A stretch of 64,000 bases of DNA from DASPJQ01 sp035299065 (GTDB taxonomy: Bacteria > Bacteroidota > Bacteroidia > Flavobacteriales_D > UBA2798). Each line of letters begins with the position of its first letter. Position 1 is the stretch's first letter. The translations under genes and the position numbers were made by a program. The stretch spans positions 1 to 64,000 of the forward strand of contig DATGXI010000073.1 in NCBI GenBank assembly GCA_035299065.1, given 5' to 3'. The notes below the pieces were generated by a model. That model worked only from the letters and a program-made list of their open reading frames with translations, made no database searches and was not told where the DNA came from. Positions 53,482 through 62,349 of this stretch are shown here, piece after piece.

Positions 53482-54813
53482 ATGCGTAAACAAATCTACC
53501 TCTTCAACAACCTTGTATCCATTTACAACCGCTCACGTGCAAAACTGGCGCGCCTTATTTCGCAAAACAAAAACACACGTAAACAGGATATTTTAAAACG
53601 CAGAATTTCAAGATTGTTTTCACAATTATCGGGTTTAAACAAAACCATTCGTTTAGGATTTGCTTCTGTTGCGTTGGTTGCCGGTTCTGCTCTTATTCCT
53701 TCAAATGAAGTAAAAGCACAACAACAGTTCGATCCTGAATTAACCAATCCTTTTGGGCTTACTTTTTCTTATTTAAATAAACCTTCTCTAGGCGATTTGG
53801 ATAGTGACGGTGACCTGGATTTAATGGTGAGCGATACGCTTGGCAATTTACGTTATTTCAAAAATTCAGGCACAGCATCGGCACCGGCTTTTGATCCAGT
53901 TGTTGTAAACCCCTTTTCGCTTAGCGCTTCCCCGCTTCCTTATTTTTCGGCACCTTCATTTGCCGACCTTGACACTGATGGTGACATGGATGTGATACTG
54001 GGCAGCACCTATGGCGATTTTTATTATTACCAAAATACAGGAACACCAACCGCTCCTGCTTTTGCGGCTCCTGTTATGAATCCTTTTTCACTTGCAAATA
54101 TTGGCACTTACCTGGCTACACCAGAATTTGCTGATTTGGACAATGACGGTGACCTGGATATGATTACAGGCGGGTATGATGGTCTTGTTCGTTATTTTCC
54201 CAATACAGGAACGGCAACAGCACCTTCATTTGATCCCGCCATTCCAAATCCGTATGGTATGACGCATGTGGACCTTTACCTCAACGCTGTTTCATTTGGC
54301 GATGTGGACGGTGATGGTGACCTGGACCTGATGATGGGCGGTATTTACGATGGTGGGTCATTTCACTATTATGAAAATTCAGGAACTGCCTCGGCTCCGG
54401 CATTTGGAGCAGCAGTTGCCGATACATTTAATTTAAATCCTGTACCGGGTGGGCTTTGCTGGCCTGATATGGGTGACCTTGATAATGACGGTGATGTTGA
54501 TATTATTTCGGGAAGCTATTACGGTGCTTTTTATTATTACAAACATGTTCCATATGTGACGGTAAAAGAAATTACCAATACATACAACGTATCGGTTTTT
54601 CCAAACCCAGCTAGTGAAAAAATAACCATTGGTTGCGGTAATTATACTGCCAGTAAAATTGTTTTGTGCGATGCAACAGGACGTGAAATTGAAACGTTTT
54701 TGCCGCAAACAACCCAGTTTGCCATCAACATGAGCAATTACGAGGCGGGTGTTTACCTTGTGCGCACGTTTATTGAAAACGAGGTGGCCATCATAAAAGT
54801 TGTAAAAAAATAA
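53482..54813 (+). CDS. T9SS FG-GAP repeat protein with 80-residue leader, copy 2
   Basis: A 443-residue close paralogue of the preceding protein. The leader is almost identical in its first 50 residues (KQIYLFNNLVSIYNRSRAKL) and its AQ site is again at 79-80. The propeller carries blades with DLDSDGDLDLM, DVDGDGDLDLM and DLDNDGDVDII. The T9SS tail is FPNPASEKITIGC to IIKVVKK. It starts two bases after the stop of copy 1. High identity to copy 1 in leader and tail points to recent duplication, while the propeller loops differ more. Confidence 0.9.
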   Translation: MRKQIYLFNNLVSIYNRSRAKLARLISQNKNTRKQDILKRRISRLFSQLSGLNKTIRLGFASVALVAGSALIPSNEVKAQQQFDPELTNPFGLTFSYLNKPSLGDLDSDGDLDLMVSDTLGNLRYFKNSGTASAPAFDPVVVNPFSLSASPLPYFSAPSFADLDTDGDMDVILGSTYGDFYYYQNTGTPTAPAFAAPVMNPFSLANIGTYLATPEFADLDNDGDLDMITGGYDGLVRYFPNTGTATAPSFDPAIPNPYGMTHVDLYLNAVSFGDVDGDGDLDLMMGGIYDGGSFHYYENSGTASAPAFGAAVADTFNLNPVPGGLCWPDMGDLDNDGDVDIISGSYYGAFYYYKHVPYVTVKEITNTYNVSVFPNPASEKITIGCGNYTASKIVLCDATGREIETFLPQTTQFAINMSNYEAGVYLVRTFIENEVAIIKVVKK

Positions 54814-54815
54814 AC

Positions 54816-56138
54816 ATGGGCAACCAACAGTCGCTGTTCAATCACCTATTGAACACATACCTTCGTTCACGCAAAAAATTAGCACGCCTTGCTTCGCAAG
54901 GTAAAAACCAACGCAGGCAATCGCTGTTGAGGAAACGCCTTGAAAAATTGGTGCTCAAATTAAAATCGCTTCACAAATCATTACGCCTTGCCGGTGCCTC
55001 ATTGCCTTTTTTAGTTGCGGCAACCTTTTTAACAGGCGGTGAAGCAAAAGCGCAATATTTCGCGCCTGAAACACTTAACCCGTTTAACCTTGATACGGCC
55101 TATGCAAACAGGCCAACCTTTGCCGATTTGGACAATGATGGTGATATGGATATGATGTTGGGAGACACTACCGGTAATAACCTGTACTATGAAAATTCAG
55201 GTTCAGCAACGGCCGCCAATTTTAATGCCCCGCTTACAAATCCATTTGGATTGACCGCTTCACCTTATTTTAATTTTCCTTATTTTGTTGACCTGGATAA
55301 TGATGGCGATTTTGATTTGCTCACAGGCGATATTTATGGCTTTCTTTATTATTATCAAAATACAGGCACTCCTGCTGCTCCAGCCTTTACAAGTCCGGTA
55401 ACAACCATGTTTTCGTTACCGCTTTCAATTGGTGATTATACGGCAACGCTTTCAATGGGCGATGTTGATAATGATGGTGACAAAGATTTGTTTGTAGGAA
55501 GTTTCAGTGGTGATTTTCATTATTTCCCCAATACAGGAACAGTTTCGGCTCCGGCATTCGGTGCCGAACAAACTAATCCATTTGGCATTTCAATTCCTGG
55601 TGATTCCCTTTCGGTTCCTGTTTTAAGCGACCTGGATGGTGACGGTGATTTTGATTTGTTGAGCGGAAGTTATTACGGCAATTTTCATTATTACGAAAAT
55701 ACAGGAACTGTTTCGGCTCCCAATTTTGCAGCTCCACAAATTAATCCATTTGGTTTAATGGAAGTATATAATGGTATTTCACTGCCTGAGCTGGTTGATT
55801 TGGATAGTGACGGAGACCTTGATTTAATGAGTGGCGATTATTACGGTGCCTGGCATTATTTTGAAAACGATGAATCTTTACTTATTCATTCCGTCAACAC
55901 AACCAGCGGTGTTTTAAATGTATTCCCTAACCCTGCGTCACATACGGTAACCATATTTACACCAGCATCAATTGCTCAAAAAATTGTTGTTTCTGATGTT
56001 TCAGGAAAAGAAATGGTTTCGTTTATGCCGGACCAACAAAAAACAACCCTTGATGTTGCCTTGTTTGAACGTGGCATTTACATGATTAACGTGCATACAA
56101 AAGCAGGGGTGGAAACAATAAAATTGGTTAAGCATTAG
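54816..56138 (+). CDS. T9SS FG-GAP repeat protein with 80-residue leader, copy 3
   Basis: A 440-residue paralogue, the most diverged of the three. The leader keeps the plan (LFNHLLNTYLRSRKKLARLA) and its AQ site is again exactly at 79-80, although many residues differ. The propeller has DLDNDGDMDMM, DVDNDGDKDLF, DLDGDGDFDLL and DLDSDGDLDLM loops. The tail is VFPNPASHTVTIFT to TIKLVKH. It begins two bases after the stop of copy 2, so all three are surely one transcript. Retention of leader length suggests the leader has a selected role. Confidence 0.9.
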   Translation: MGNQQSLFNHLLNTYLRSRKKLARLASQGKNQRRQSLLRKRLEKLVLKLKSLHKSLRLAGASLPFLVAATFLTGGEAKAQYFAPETLNPFNLDTAYANRPTFADLDNDGDMDMMLGDTTGNNLYYENSGSATAANFNAPLTNPFGLTASPYFNFPYFVDLDNDGDFDLLTGDIYGFLYYYQNTGTPAAPAFTSPVTTMFSLPLSIGDYTATLSMGDVDNDGDKDLFVGSFSGDFHYFPNTGTVSAPAFGAEQTNPFGISIPGDSLSVPVLSDLDGDGDFDLLSGSYYGNFHYYENTGTVSAPNFAAPQINPFGLMEVYNGISLPELVDLDSDGDLDLMSGDYYGAWHYFENDESLLIHSVNTTSGVLNVFPNPASHTVTIFTPASIAQKIVVSDVSGKEMVSFMPDQQKTTLDVALFERGIYMINVHTKAGVETIKLVKH

Positions 56139-56360
56139 GCACATATAGGCTGTCTAACGCTTTTAAAAAGATAAAACCGTTATTTAAATGGCAATACCAA
56201 AACGTTGCAATAAAAAAATTTTTAGCCTTCTTTTTATTGTTAACCCGCAAAACAGCGACCCGTTTTGCCCTAAAAAACCGTAAAAAAATAAAAGAATGGC
56301 AGCGAATGATAGATTGGCTGCACAATTAAACCTGTTTTTTGTAGTTTTACCTCATTGCGC

Positions 56361-57515
56361 ATGTATATTGATTTTTCACAACGGGTTAACGAAGTTCAAC
56401 GCCACTTTAACAATGGCGATGTACACCTTGCCTCAAGGCGATTGATTGATTGTGCGCTTGATACACAATCACCTGCCATTTTTGTTTCCTGCCTTCAGTT
56501 TTGCGATTACTACGATGAAAACAAAGAATCAAACCCGGGTTCGCTTGTTGAAAAGGCAAATGAAGTGCTTCAAAAAATAATGGAATTGCAAATTCCGGTT
56601 CCGGCCCTTTCAGCCCAGGTAATTGAAGTGGACACCTTACGCAAAGCCTATGCAAATGGTAAGTTCAGGTTGGGTGACATTAGTTTTTCCATTAAACGGG
56701 GCGAAATTGTTGGGCTTGTTGGCGAAAATGGTAACGGTAAAACAAGTTTGCTGCGTTTACTTGCAAAAGAGTTAAAACCTGACCACGGTACAATCAATTA
56801 TGGTTTTGTAAACGAAAACATACATCCATATGAGCTTCGCACAAAACTGGTATATATTCCACAACGCATACCGCGCTGGTATGGCAGTTTAATGAACAAC
56901 CTGCAATTTACACTTTCATCATATGGCATTAAAGGCGAAGAAAACCGTTTATGGTCAGAAATGATGGTGGCACGCCTGGGCTTGCGTCCGTACAAACACC
57001 TTGACTGGAACCGCATCTCCTCAGGCTATAAAACCCGTTTTGAAATTGCCAAAAACCTGCTGCGCAAACCGCATATTTTATTGTTGGATGAACCACTTGC
57101 CAACCTTGATATTTTAGCCCAGCAAACCATTTTACAGGACATTAAACATTTGTCACAATCACTAACCAATCCGTTTGCAACAGTATTAAGCTCTCAGCAA
57201 TTGTTCGAAGTTGAAAAGGTTTCTGATAAAGTAATATTCCTGAAGAACGGAGCTCCAAAATACCAGGACAGCCATGCCAGGGAAATTGAAGAAGTGGTAT
57301 TTGAAATGGAAACCAATGCTTCCAAAGAAGAACTTCTTTTCTTGTTTAAATCATTGAACATTTCCAAAATAGTAAACAACGGTGGTGTACTTATTTTTCA
57401 TTTCCCGGCAGGTGTAAGCAGTCAAGCCATTTACAGGGAAATTGCGGGAAGCCATTTTGAATTTAATTATATAAGAAACATTTCACGCTCATCAAGGCGC
57501 TATTTTGTAGAATGA
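56361..57515 (+). CDS. ABC transporter ATP-binding protein with N-terminal helical extension
   Basis: A 384-residue protein. The first 85 residues are helical (FSQRVNEVQRHFNNGDVHLA) and precede the ATPase. Walker A is GENGNGKTSL near 120, the Q-loop is YIPQR, Walker B is ILLLDEPLANLD near 240. The signature is ISSGYKTRFEIAK rather than LSGGQ, and the usual switch histidine is Gln (LSSQQLFEVE near 276). So ATP binding looks normal and hydrolysis may be slow or altered. ATG at 56361 is used; a TTG two codons upstream is possible. The next gene overlaps by ATGA. Confidence 0.85.
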   Translation: MYIDFSQRVNEVQRHFNNGDVHLASRRLIDCALDTQSPAIFVSCLQFCDYYDENKESNPGSLVEKANEVLQKIMELQIPVPALSAQVIEVDTLRKAYANGKFRLGDISFSIKRGEIVGLVGENGNGKTSLLRLLAKELKPDHGTINYGFVNENIHPYELRTKLVYIPQRIPRWYGSLMNNLQFTLSSYGIKGEENRLWSEMMVARLGLRPYKHLDWNRISSGYKTRFEIAKNLLRKPHILLLDEPLANLDILAQQTILQDIKHLSQSLTNPFATVLSSQQLFEVEKVSDKVIFLKNGAPKYQDSHAREIEEVVFEMETNASKEELLFLFKSLNISKIVNNGGVLIFHFPAGVSSQAIYREIAGSHFEFNYIRNISRSSRRYFVE

Positions 57516-59044
57516 TAAAAAAACTAAATACCTGGCTGTTACGAAATCACCCGCTTTTATGGAACACAAAAGCCGTGTGGGCAGGTACCGGTATTATTCT
57601 TTTGCATTGCCTGTTTTATTTTTCAGGGCGATTCTCGTTTCAATCACTTGAAAAAATAAACCGGGGATATAGCTATTACAACTACCAAAACCATAACGAG
57701 GTTTTTTCAATTTTTCTTTTAGTAGTGGTTTTGTTTTTATTGGTGTGGCTTCTCACCTATTTTCTCAACAATGCCTTTAAATCATTTTACCCGGTTTCGC
57801 GCCTGTATTTGTTTAAGGAATTCATTGTTTGTTTTGTTATTTGTTTTGGTGCATGTACACTTTACAGCGCTTATGACAGGGGTTTTAACGATGCTATTTT
57901 AAAATATACGGTAGGTTTTGATTTGGAAAAAGATGTTGCCAAGCTTAACCAGGCTGCCTGTTTCCTTCCTTTTAACGCCAATGATTTTGAAAAAAGGGAA
58001 TGTTGTGATTCCATTGACGCGCGCAATTTCAATGTGGCCATGCAAAATGATGTGCCCGATTATGGCGAGGGTTCACCGTGTGACATTGAACAGGAATATA
58101 CCGAAGCTGTTGAGCCCCCATCAACCACTGCGCCAGTTGCCACCTACACTCCCTCCTACAGCTATTTGTATTATTGCACCAGCCGCTTTTATACAAGTAA
58201 CCAGCAAGCAGGGCGCACACACATTCACCTTGCGCATAAATGGCTGCGCCAGGGCAATAAAACAGCCATATTGAACAGTATTAATGATTTTAAGGCCCTT
58301 TGTAAAAAATACGAAGTATATGATAACATTGATGCCGCGTTTTTTACCAACGCCTGTTTTGCCGACAGTGCCTACACAGTGCAGTACGACATTGTTGAAC
58401 ATACATACGAATACGAGGAGGTTGATTCGCCAGGAGATGGGCTTAAAAGCACACAATACAAAGCCAATGTTGAGGACCTTGTTGCCTGCATAAACATGAT
58501 TGAGCATGCGCGTAGCCGTAAATACCTGGGAACTGACGTGTTTTTTTTGGAACTGTTTTTTGCCCTTGGAATTGCATTGTTTATTTTTTCGTTCAGGATT
58601 ACCAGTCTAAAGGCCTGGCTTATTTCCATTGTAGGCGGTATTGTGTGGATTATTTTACTGGGCATGTCGGCTGTCAATTCATTTGGTCACAACCAAATTC
58701 CAACACTGGTAATTATATTATCACTCTTGTTTCTCATATTGGCAATTGTACTCATACGTGCAAAACAAACCCATACACTGGCTGGCATTGTGTTTATTTG
58801 GTTCATGGCTTCCATGGGATTTGTTTTTCCGTTTATGATGCAGATAATTTACGACCATACACACGAGGTTAGGGAATGCATTGACCACGTGCTTACAGTA
58901 ACATACCGTGAGCCTGACATTCATACATGGATACAGGCCAACTGGGCTACCATTGCATATATAAATGCCGGCCTGGTAATTGCGTTGGTTGCATTCGTTA
59001 TAATTCCATTAAGTTATAAGTGGCAGAGTAATCCCGAGGAGTAA
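57512..59044 (+). CDS. ABC transporter membrane component with large soluble insert
   Basis: A 510-residue membrane protein. Three helices lie near 24-125, then a soluble domain of about 215 residues (130-345) with the cysteines ACFLPF, ECCDS, SPCD and LYYCTS. Then come four or five helices to the end (VFFLELFFALGIALFIFSF and others). Its start overlaps the ATPase stop by ATGA, so the two form one complex. The arrangement recalls ABC-2 type permeases with an extracytoplasmic insert. The substrate is unknown, and the tyrosine/proline-rich linker near 195-215 is probably disordered. Confidence 0.75.
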   Translation: MIKKLNTWLLRNHPLLWNTKAVWAGTGIILLHCLFYFSGRFSFQSLEKINRGYSYYNYQNHNEVFSIFLLVVVLFLLVWLLTYFLNNAFKSFYPVSRLYLFKEFIVCFVICFGACTLYSAYDRGFNDAILKYTVGFDLEKDVAKLNQAACFLPFNANDFEKRECCDSIDARNFNVAMQNDVPDYGEGSPCDIEQEYTEAVEPPSTTAPVATYTPSYSYLYYCTSRFYTSNQQAGRTHIHLAHKWLRQGNKTAILNSINDFKALCKKYEVYDNIDAAFFTNACFADSAYTVQYDIVEHTYEYEEVDSPGDGLKSTQYKANVEDLVACINMIEHARSRKYLGTDVFFLELFFALGIALFIFSFRITSLKAWLISIVGGIVWIILLGMSAVNSFGHNQIPTLVIILSLLFLILAIVLIRAKQTHTLAGIVFIWFMASMGFVFPFMMQIIYDHTHEVRECIDHVLTVTYREPDIHTWIQANWATIAYINAGLVIALVAFVIIPLSYKWQSNPEE

Positions 59045-59096
59045 ACACTCAACACAATAAGTTTTCCATCACAACGTTTTCTTTCAAAAACAGCGA

Positions 59097-59765
59097 ATGA
59101 TTCGTAGTTATAGCATCTGCATGCTGACTTTTTTGATTTATTCCCCTTTGTTTGCCCAACACAGCACCGGGGCAAGTGTAAATCTGGGAGCTATATCATC
59201 GTTCAACCGCTCGGTTGATCATTACCTTATAGGGTTTGAGAAAAATGCGGGCTTGTGGTACCGTTACCAGCCCACCCATGCGGCATTTGGTTTACAAACG
59301 TCACTTAGTTTCGGTTTGAAAAATTATGTGTTCAGGTTTGAAAAAAACAATGCTGCCTTGTTAAAACAAAACATGGTAAACACTACCGTAATGGCCAGCA
59401 TCAAGCTGAATAAAAACGGGGCGCAATTGCTTGCGGGTTTTAATGCGGCTTTACTAACGCATTCACAAACCGAGTTTCGGTACACAGGCAGCAATGCCAA
59501 TTACTATTATAGTGACAATAACCTCAACGCCTTGCAACACAGCAATACATTCCAGGTTGATGTTTGCCTGGAACTGGACCAGGGTATTGGTGAAAAACAA
59601 AATTTTATGGTAGGGTTAAATGTGGCCCAAAATGTGAACCGCATTCTTACTGCCGACTTTAAATACATTTATCACGATACCGGTGGATCATTGCACTACC
59701 TGCAGGTAAGTGATAACTTATGTCCCTTAACTGCATCCATCGTATTCAGGTATAAAATCAAATAG
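59097..59765 (+). CDS. outer-membrane beta-barrel protein
   Basis: A 222-residue exported protein with a signal peptide ending in PLFAQ. The mature part alternates strands of about ten residues with short turns: SVNLGAISSFNRSV, GLWYRYQPTHAAFGLQ, TVMASIKLNKNGAQLLAGF and a last strand ending in FRYKIK. That fits an eight- to ten-stranded outer-membrane barrel of the general PorT/OmpW-like type. No specific family recognised. Its stop overlaps the convergent hom gene by 8 bases. Confidence 0.72.
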   Translation: MIRSYSICMLTFLIYSPLFAQHSTGASVNLGAISSFNRSVDHYLIGFEKNAGLWYRYQPTHAAFGLQTSLSFGLKNYVFRFEKNNAALLKQNMVNTTVMASIKLNKNGAQLLAGFNAALLTHSQTEFRYTGSNANYYYSDNNLNALQHSNTFQVDVCLELDQGIGEKQNFMVGLNVAQNVNRILTADFKYIYHDTGGSLHYLQVSDNLCPLTASIVFRYKIK

Positions 59766-60981
59766 CTTCCTCAACTACTCGTTCAAGTAATTTTTCCTGC
59801 AATTCAGCATCCGCAACCAGGGTTACAAACACTCCATTATTTTCAATTTCTTCTTTTGCATTTATAAGGCTCTGAAGGCTTGCTTTTGCATAATACGAAT
59901 CGTTGTCAAGTTTGTGCAGGGTTGCGTTCTTAATTTTAACAGCACTGGCTCTTTGGCCGCTTAAAATTATGAATACATTCACATCATTGGTAAACCCATA
60001 TTTACGCTGACTGGTTTTTTTATACTCATATTTGTATTTGTAGCTTCCAGCCGAAATATCAGACAACACAGCTGAACCTGTAGGATTTCCGCCTGCTCCT
60101 TTTCCAATAAACAATTGCTTGTCGCTGAACGAGGCTTCAACAATCACTCCGTTGTATTCATTTTCCACATTGAACAATAAATGTTCGGCTGTTATTAGTT
60201 GTGGAGCAACATACAAGGCTATTTCGTCTTCGGTAACCTTACCCACATGCGCAATGAGTTTGATTTTTGCGTTCAATTGTTTGGCCAGTTCAAAATCGTT
60301 TTTATGAATATGGCGAATACCTAAATTCAATACATCGCCCGGGCGTGTAAATACCCCATAACTATGGCCCGTTAAGATCTGTAACTTATACTTGGCATCA
60401 TAACCGTCAACATCCAATGTAGGATCGGCCTCGGCAAAACCCAAACGTTTGGCGCGTGCAAGTGCAGTATCGTAATCCAGTCCTTCGTTAAATATTTTTG
60501 TAAGTATAAAATTGGTTGTGCCGTTAAATATACCGCTAACGCCATTTAATGTTTCATTGTCATAATACTCCTCAAGCGTGCGAATAATAGGAATACTGCC
60601 ACAAGCCGATGCTTCATACAATACAGCCTGGCCTGTTTCTTCCTGCAATTGAATGAGCTCGTTAAAATGTTCGGCAATCATTTTTTTATTGGCGGTAACA
60701 ACATCTTTACCGTTTTTTAACGCGGTTTTGGTGATTTCAAATGCATCGCCCGCATGGTTTATCAATTCCACCACCAGGTTTATGGAAGGGTCGTTCAGAA
60801 TTTCATTCCTGTCAAAGGTAAACAGGTGTTTTTCCAAAGGGCGTTGCTTATGCTGGTCCTTCACACAAATGCGTTTTATTTCAGCTTTAATACCAGTGCT
60901 GTTCTTAAGTACATTGTACAATCCTTGCCCTACGCAGCCAAAGCCAAATAAGCCAATATTCAAACTCTTTCTTGTTGTCAT
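59758..60981 (-). CDS. hom: homoserine dehydrogenase
   Basis: A 407-residue enzyme that reduces aspartate semialdehyde to homoserine with NAD(P)H. The nucleotide-binding loop is GLFGFGCVGQGL at 9-20. The substrate part includes VTANKKMIAEHF, EASACGSIPIIRTL and NGTTNFILT. The family signature AKRLGFAEADPTLDVDGYD is intact. The C-terminal 80 residues are long enough for a small regulatory domain, but no clear ACT pattern is seen. It lies two bases after metX in the same operon, so it feeds homoserine straight to the acetyltransferase. Controlled by the SAM-I riboswitch upstream of metX. Confidence 0.95.
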   Translation of the reverse strand: MTTRKSLNIGLFGFGCVGQGLYNVLKNSTGIKAEIKRICVKDQHKQRPLEKHLFTFDRNEILNDPSINLVVELINHAGDAFEITKTALKNGKDVVTANKKMIAEHFNELIQLQEETGQAVLYEASACGSIPIIRTLEEYYDNETLNGVSGIFNGTTNFILTKIFNEGLDYDTALARAKRLGFAEADPTLDVDGYDAKYKLQILTGHSYGVFTRPGDVLNLGIRHIHKNDFELAKQLNAKIKLIAHVGKVTEDEIALYVAPQLITAEHLLFNVENEYNGVIVEASFSDKQLFIGKGAGGNPTGSAVLSDISAGSYKYKYEYKKTSQRKYGFTNDVNVFIILSGQRASAVKIKNATLHKLDNDSYYAKASLQSLINAKEEIENNGVFVTLVADAELQEKLLERVVEEAI

Positions 60982-60983
60982 TG

Positions 60984-62021
60984 TTAAAGTAATTCCTTAA
61001 TTATTTCGGTTAGTTTTTTTACTTCTATTAAAAATCCATCGTGCCCGTAAGAAGAATCTATTTCAACATACGTTGCTCCCGCAATGTGCTTTTGCAAAAA
61101 TTGCTGTTCAACGGGTGGAAATAAAATATCAGAGGTTATACCAATACAAATGGTTTTTGCTTTAATGGTTGCCAATGCCTCTTCAACGCTTCCCCTGTTT
61201 CTGCCTACGTTATGCGAATCCATGGCTTTGCTAAGTGTCACGTATGAATATGCGTTGAACCTGTCAACCAGTTTGTCGCCCTGGTATTGCTGGTACCCCG
61301 CTGCATTGTACCCATCTGTTTTTTGTATGTCTTCTTCCTTTTGCGTTGCATTGTATGCGTTGTAGGTCCGGTAACTGATTAATGCAATGGACCGGGCTGC
61401 TTTCAATCCTTTTGCCCCTCCAGTTTCGGTATTGTGTGCATAGGTTTCATCGGCATAAATAGCCAGCCGCTGGCTTTCATTAAACGCAATACCGTAAGGT
61501 GAATGAAAGGCATTGGTTGCAAGCAATACCTGGTTTTGTATCCTGTTTGGCTGAATAATACTCCATTCCATTACCTGTTGCCCACCCAATGATCCGCCAA
61601 TCAATAATTTTATTTTATCTATGCCCAGCTCATCGGCCAGTAAAACATGTGCGTTTACCATGTCGCGCACGGTTACAAAGGGAAATTCGCTGTAATATTT
61701 TTTTCTGCGTTGGGCGTTGGGAGAAAGTGGTCCGGTTGTACCGTAACATGAACCAAGAATGTTTGCACAAACAATAAAATGTTTTGCAGGATCAATAATA
61801 AATCCTTCGCCAACCAAACCAGGCCACCACTCAACTGGGTTTGCATTGGCTGTAAGCGCATGACAAACCCAAACCACGTTTGATTTATTGGCGTTCAACG
61901 TACCAAATGTTGTATAGGCTATTTCCAGTTGAGGAATAACGCCACCGCACTCCAGGTAAAATGCCTGGGCCGGCTTAAACACTTTTACGTTTTTATTTTT
62001 TTGAATTTCTATTGTTTTCAT
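60984..62021 (-). CDS. metX: homoserine O-acetyltransferase
   Basis: A 345-residue alpha/beta-hydrolase-fold enzyme. Key parts: VCHALTANANPVEWW forming the oxyanion side, ILGSCYGTTGPLSPN, and IGGSLGGQQVMEW with nucleophile Ser144. Aspartate is in GITSDILFPP and His327 in YGHDGFL. It transfers acetyl from acetyl-CoA to homoserine, giving O-acetylhomoserine for methionine. A few MetX-like proteins use succinyl-CoA instead, which cannot be decided here. First gene of metX-hom. Two hairpins lie just upstream of the start codon, and a SAM-I riboswitch with a cysteine-rich leader frame lies farther upstream. Confidence 0.94.
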   Translation of the reverse strand: MKTIEIQKNKNVKVFKPAQAFYLECGGVIPQLEIAYTTFGTLNANKSNVVWVCHALTANANPVEWWPGLVGEGFIIDPAKHFIVCANILGSCYGTTGPLSPNAQRRKKYYSEFPFVTVRDMVNAHVLLADELGIDKIKLLIGGSLGGQQVMEWSIIQPNRIQNQVLLATNAFHSPYGIAFNESQRLAIYADETYAHNTETGGAKGLKAARSIALISYRTYNAYNATQKEEDIQKTDGYNAAGYQQYQGDKLVDRFNAYSYVTLSKAMDSHNVGRNRGSVEEALATIKAKTICIGITSDILFPPVEQQFLQKHIAGATYVEIDSSYGHDGFLIEVKKLTEIIKELL

Positions 62022-62032
62022 TTTTTACTTCT

Positions 62033-62076
62033 CCCAAACCATTTGGGAAATCACCCCTTGAGTTTTGGTGATTTCC
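62033..62076 (-). promoter_or_regulatory. two consecutive hairpins before the metX start
   Basis: On the minus strand a perfect 10-bp hairpin, ggaaatcacc/ggtgatttcc (62076-62067 with 62055-62046), has an 11-base loop. A 6-bp hairpin, cccaaa/tttggg (62047-62042 with 62038-62033), follows. They share two bases and end 11 bases before the ATG. This position could gate ribosome access. Confidence 0.65.
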
Positions 62077-62201
62077 TTCATGATTTTACTATATAAACTA
62101 AATAAACAAACATGCCTGCCGTGATAAATTTTAAGTGACAACAACGCACATGCTGGTGTGCCTGCAGTAATCAAAGTAAAATTTACGTAAATATTACCTG
62201 C

Positions 62202-62345
62202 TTACAGTATGCAACAGCACATGTAACAACAGGTTTGTCCTGTAAGGGACTTTTTTGTATTAAGGCGTTTAGCCGGAGCGTTGGTTAGTTTTTTACTCAC
62301 AGCACTTATTTTTCCAGTGGTGTTCGTGAATACTGCGTATTTCAT
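62202..62345 (-). CDS. 47-residue cysteine-rich leader peptide of metX-hom
   Basis: An open frame of 47 codons with ATG at 62345-62343, about 8 to 15 bases after the last helix of the SAM-I riboswitch. The product has a basic, polar body (KYAVFTNTTGKISAVSKKL) and ends TGQTCCYMCCCIL. Cys39, Cys40, Cys43, Cys44 and Cys45 fall within seven codons, with Tyr and Met between. No signal peptide or family. Runs of cysteine codons at the end of a short upstream frame are known elsewhere as ribosome-based sensors of cysteine supply. The codons lie at 62211-62231, and nearby sequence can pair with downstream segments. This is inference; protein evidence is lacking. Confidence 0.6.
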   Translation of the reverse strand: MKYAVFTNTTGKISAVSKKLTNAPAKRLNTKKSLTGQTCCYMCCCIL

Positions 62346-62349
62346 TTTT

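Noticed and set aside
62022..62345. SAM-II riboswitch directly before metX
   Set aside because: The pattern of the short SAM-II pseudoknot is absent; the clear SAM-I landmarks lie upstream at 62350-62500.
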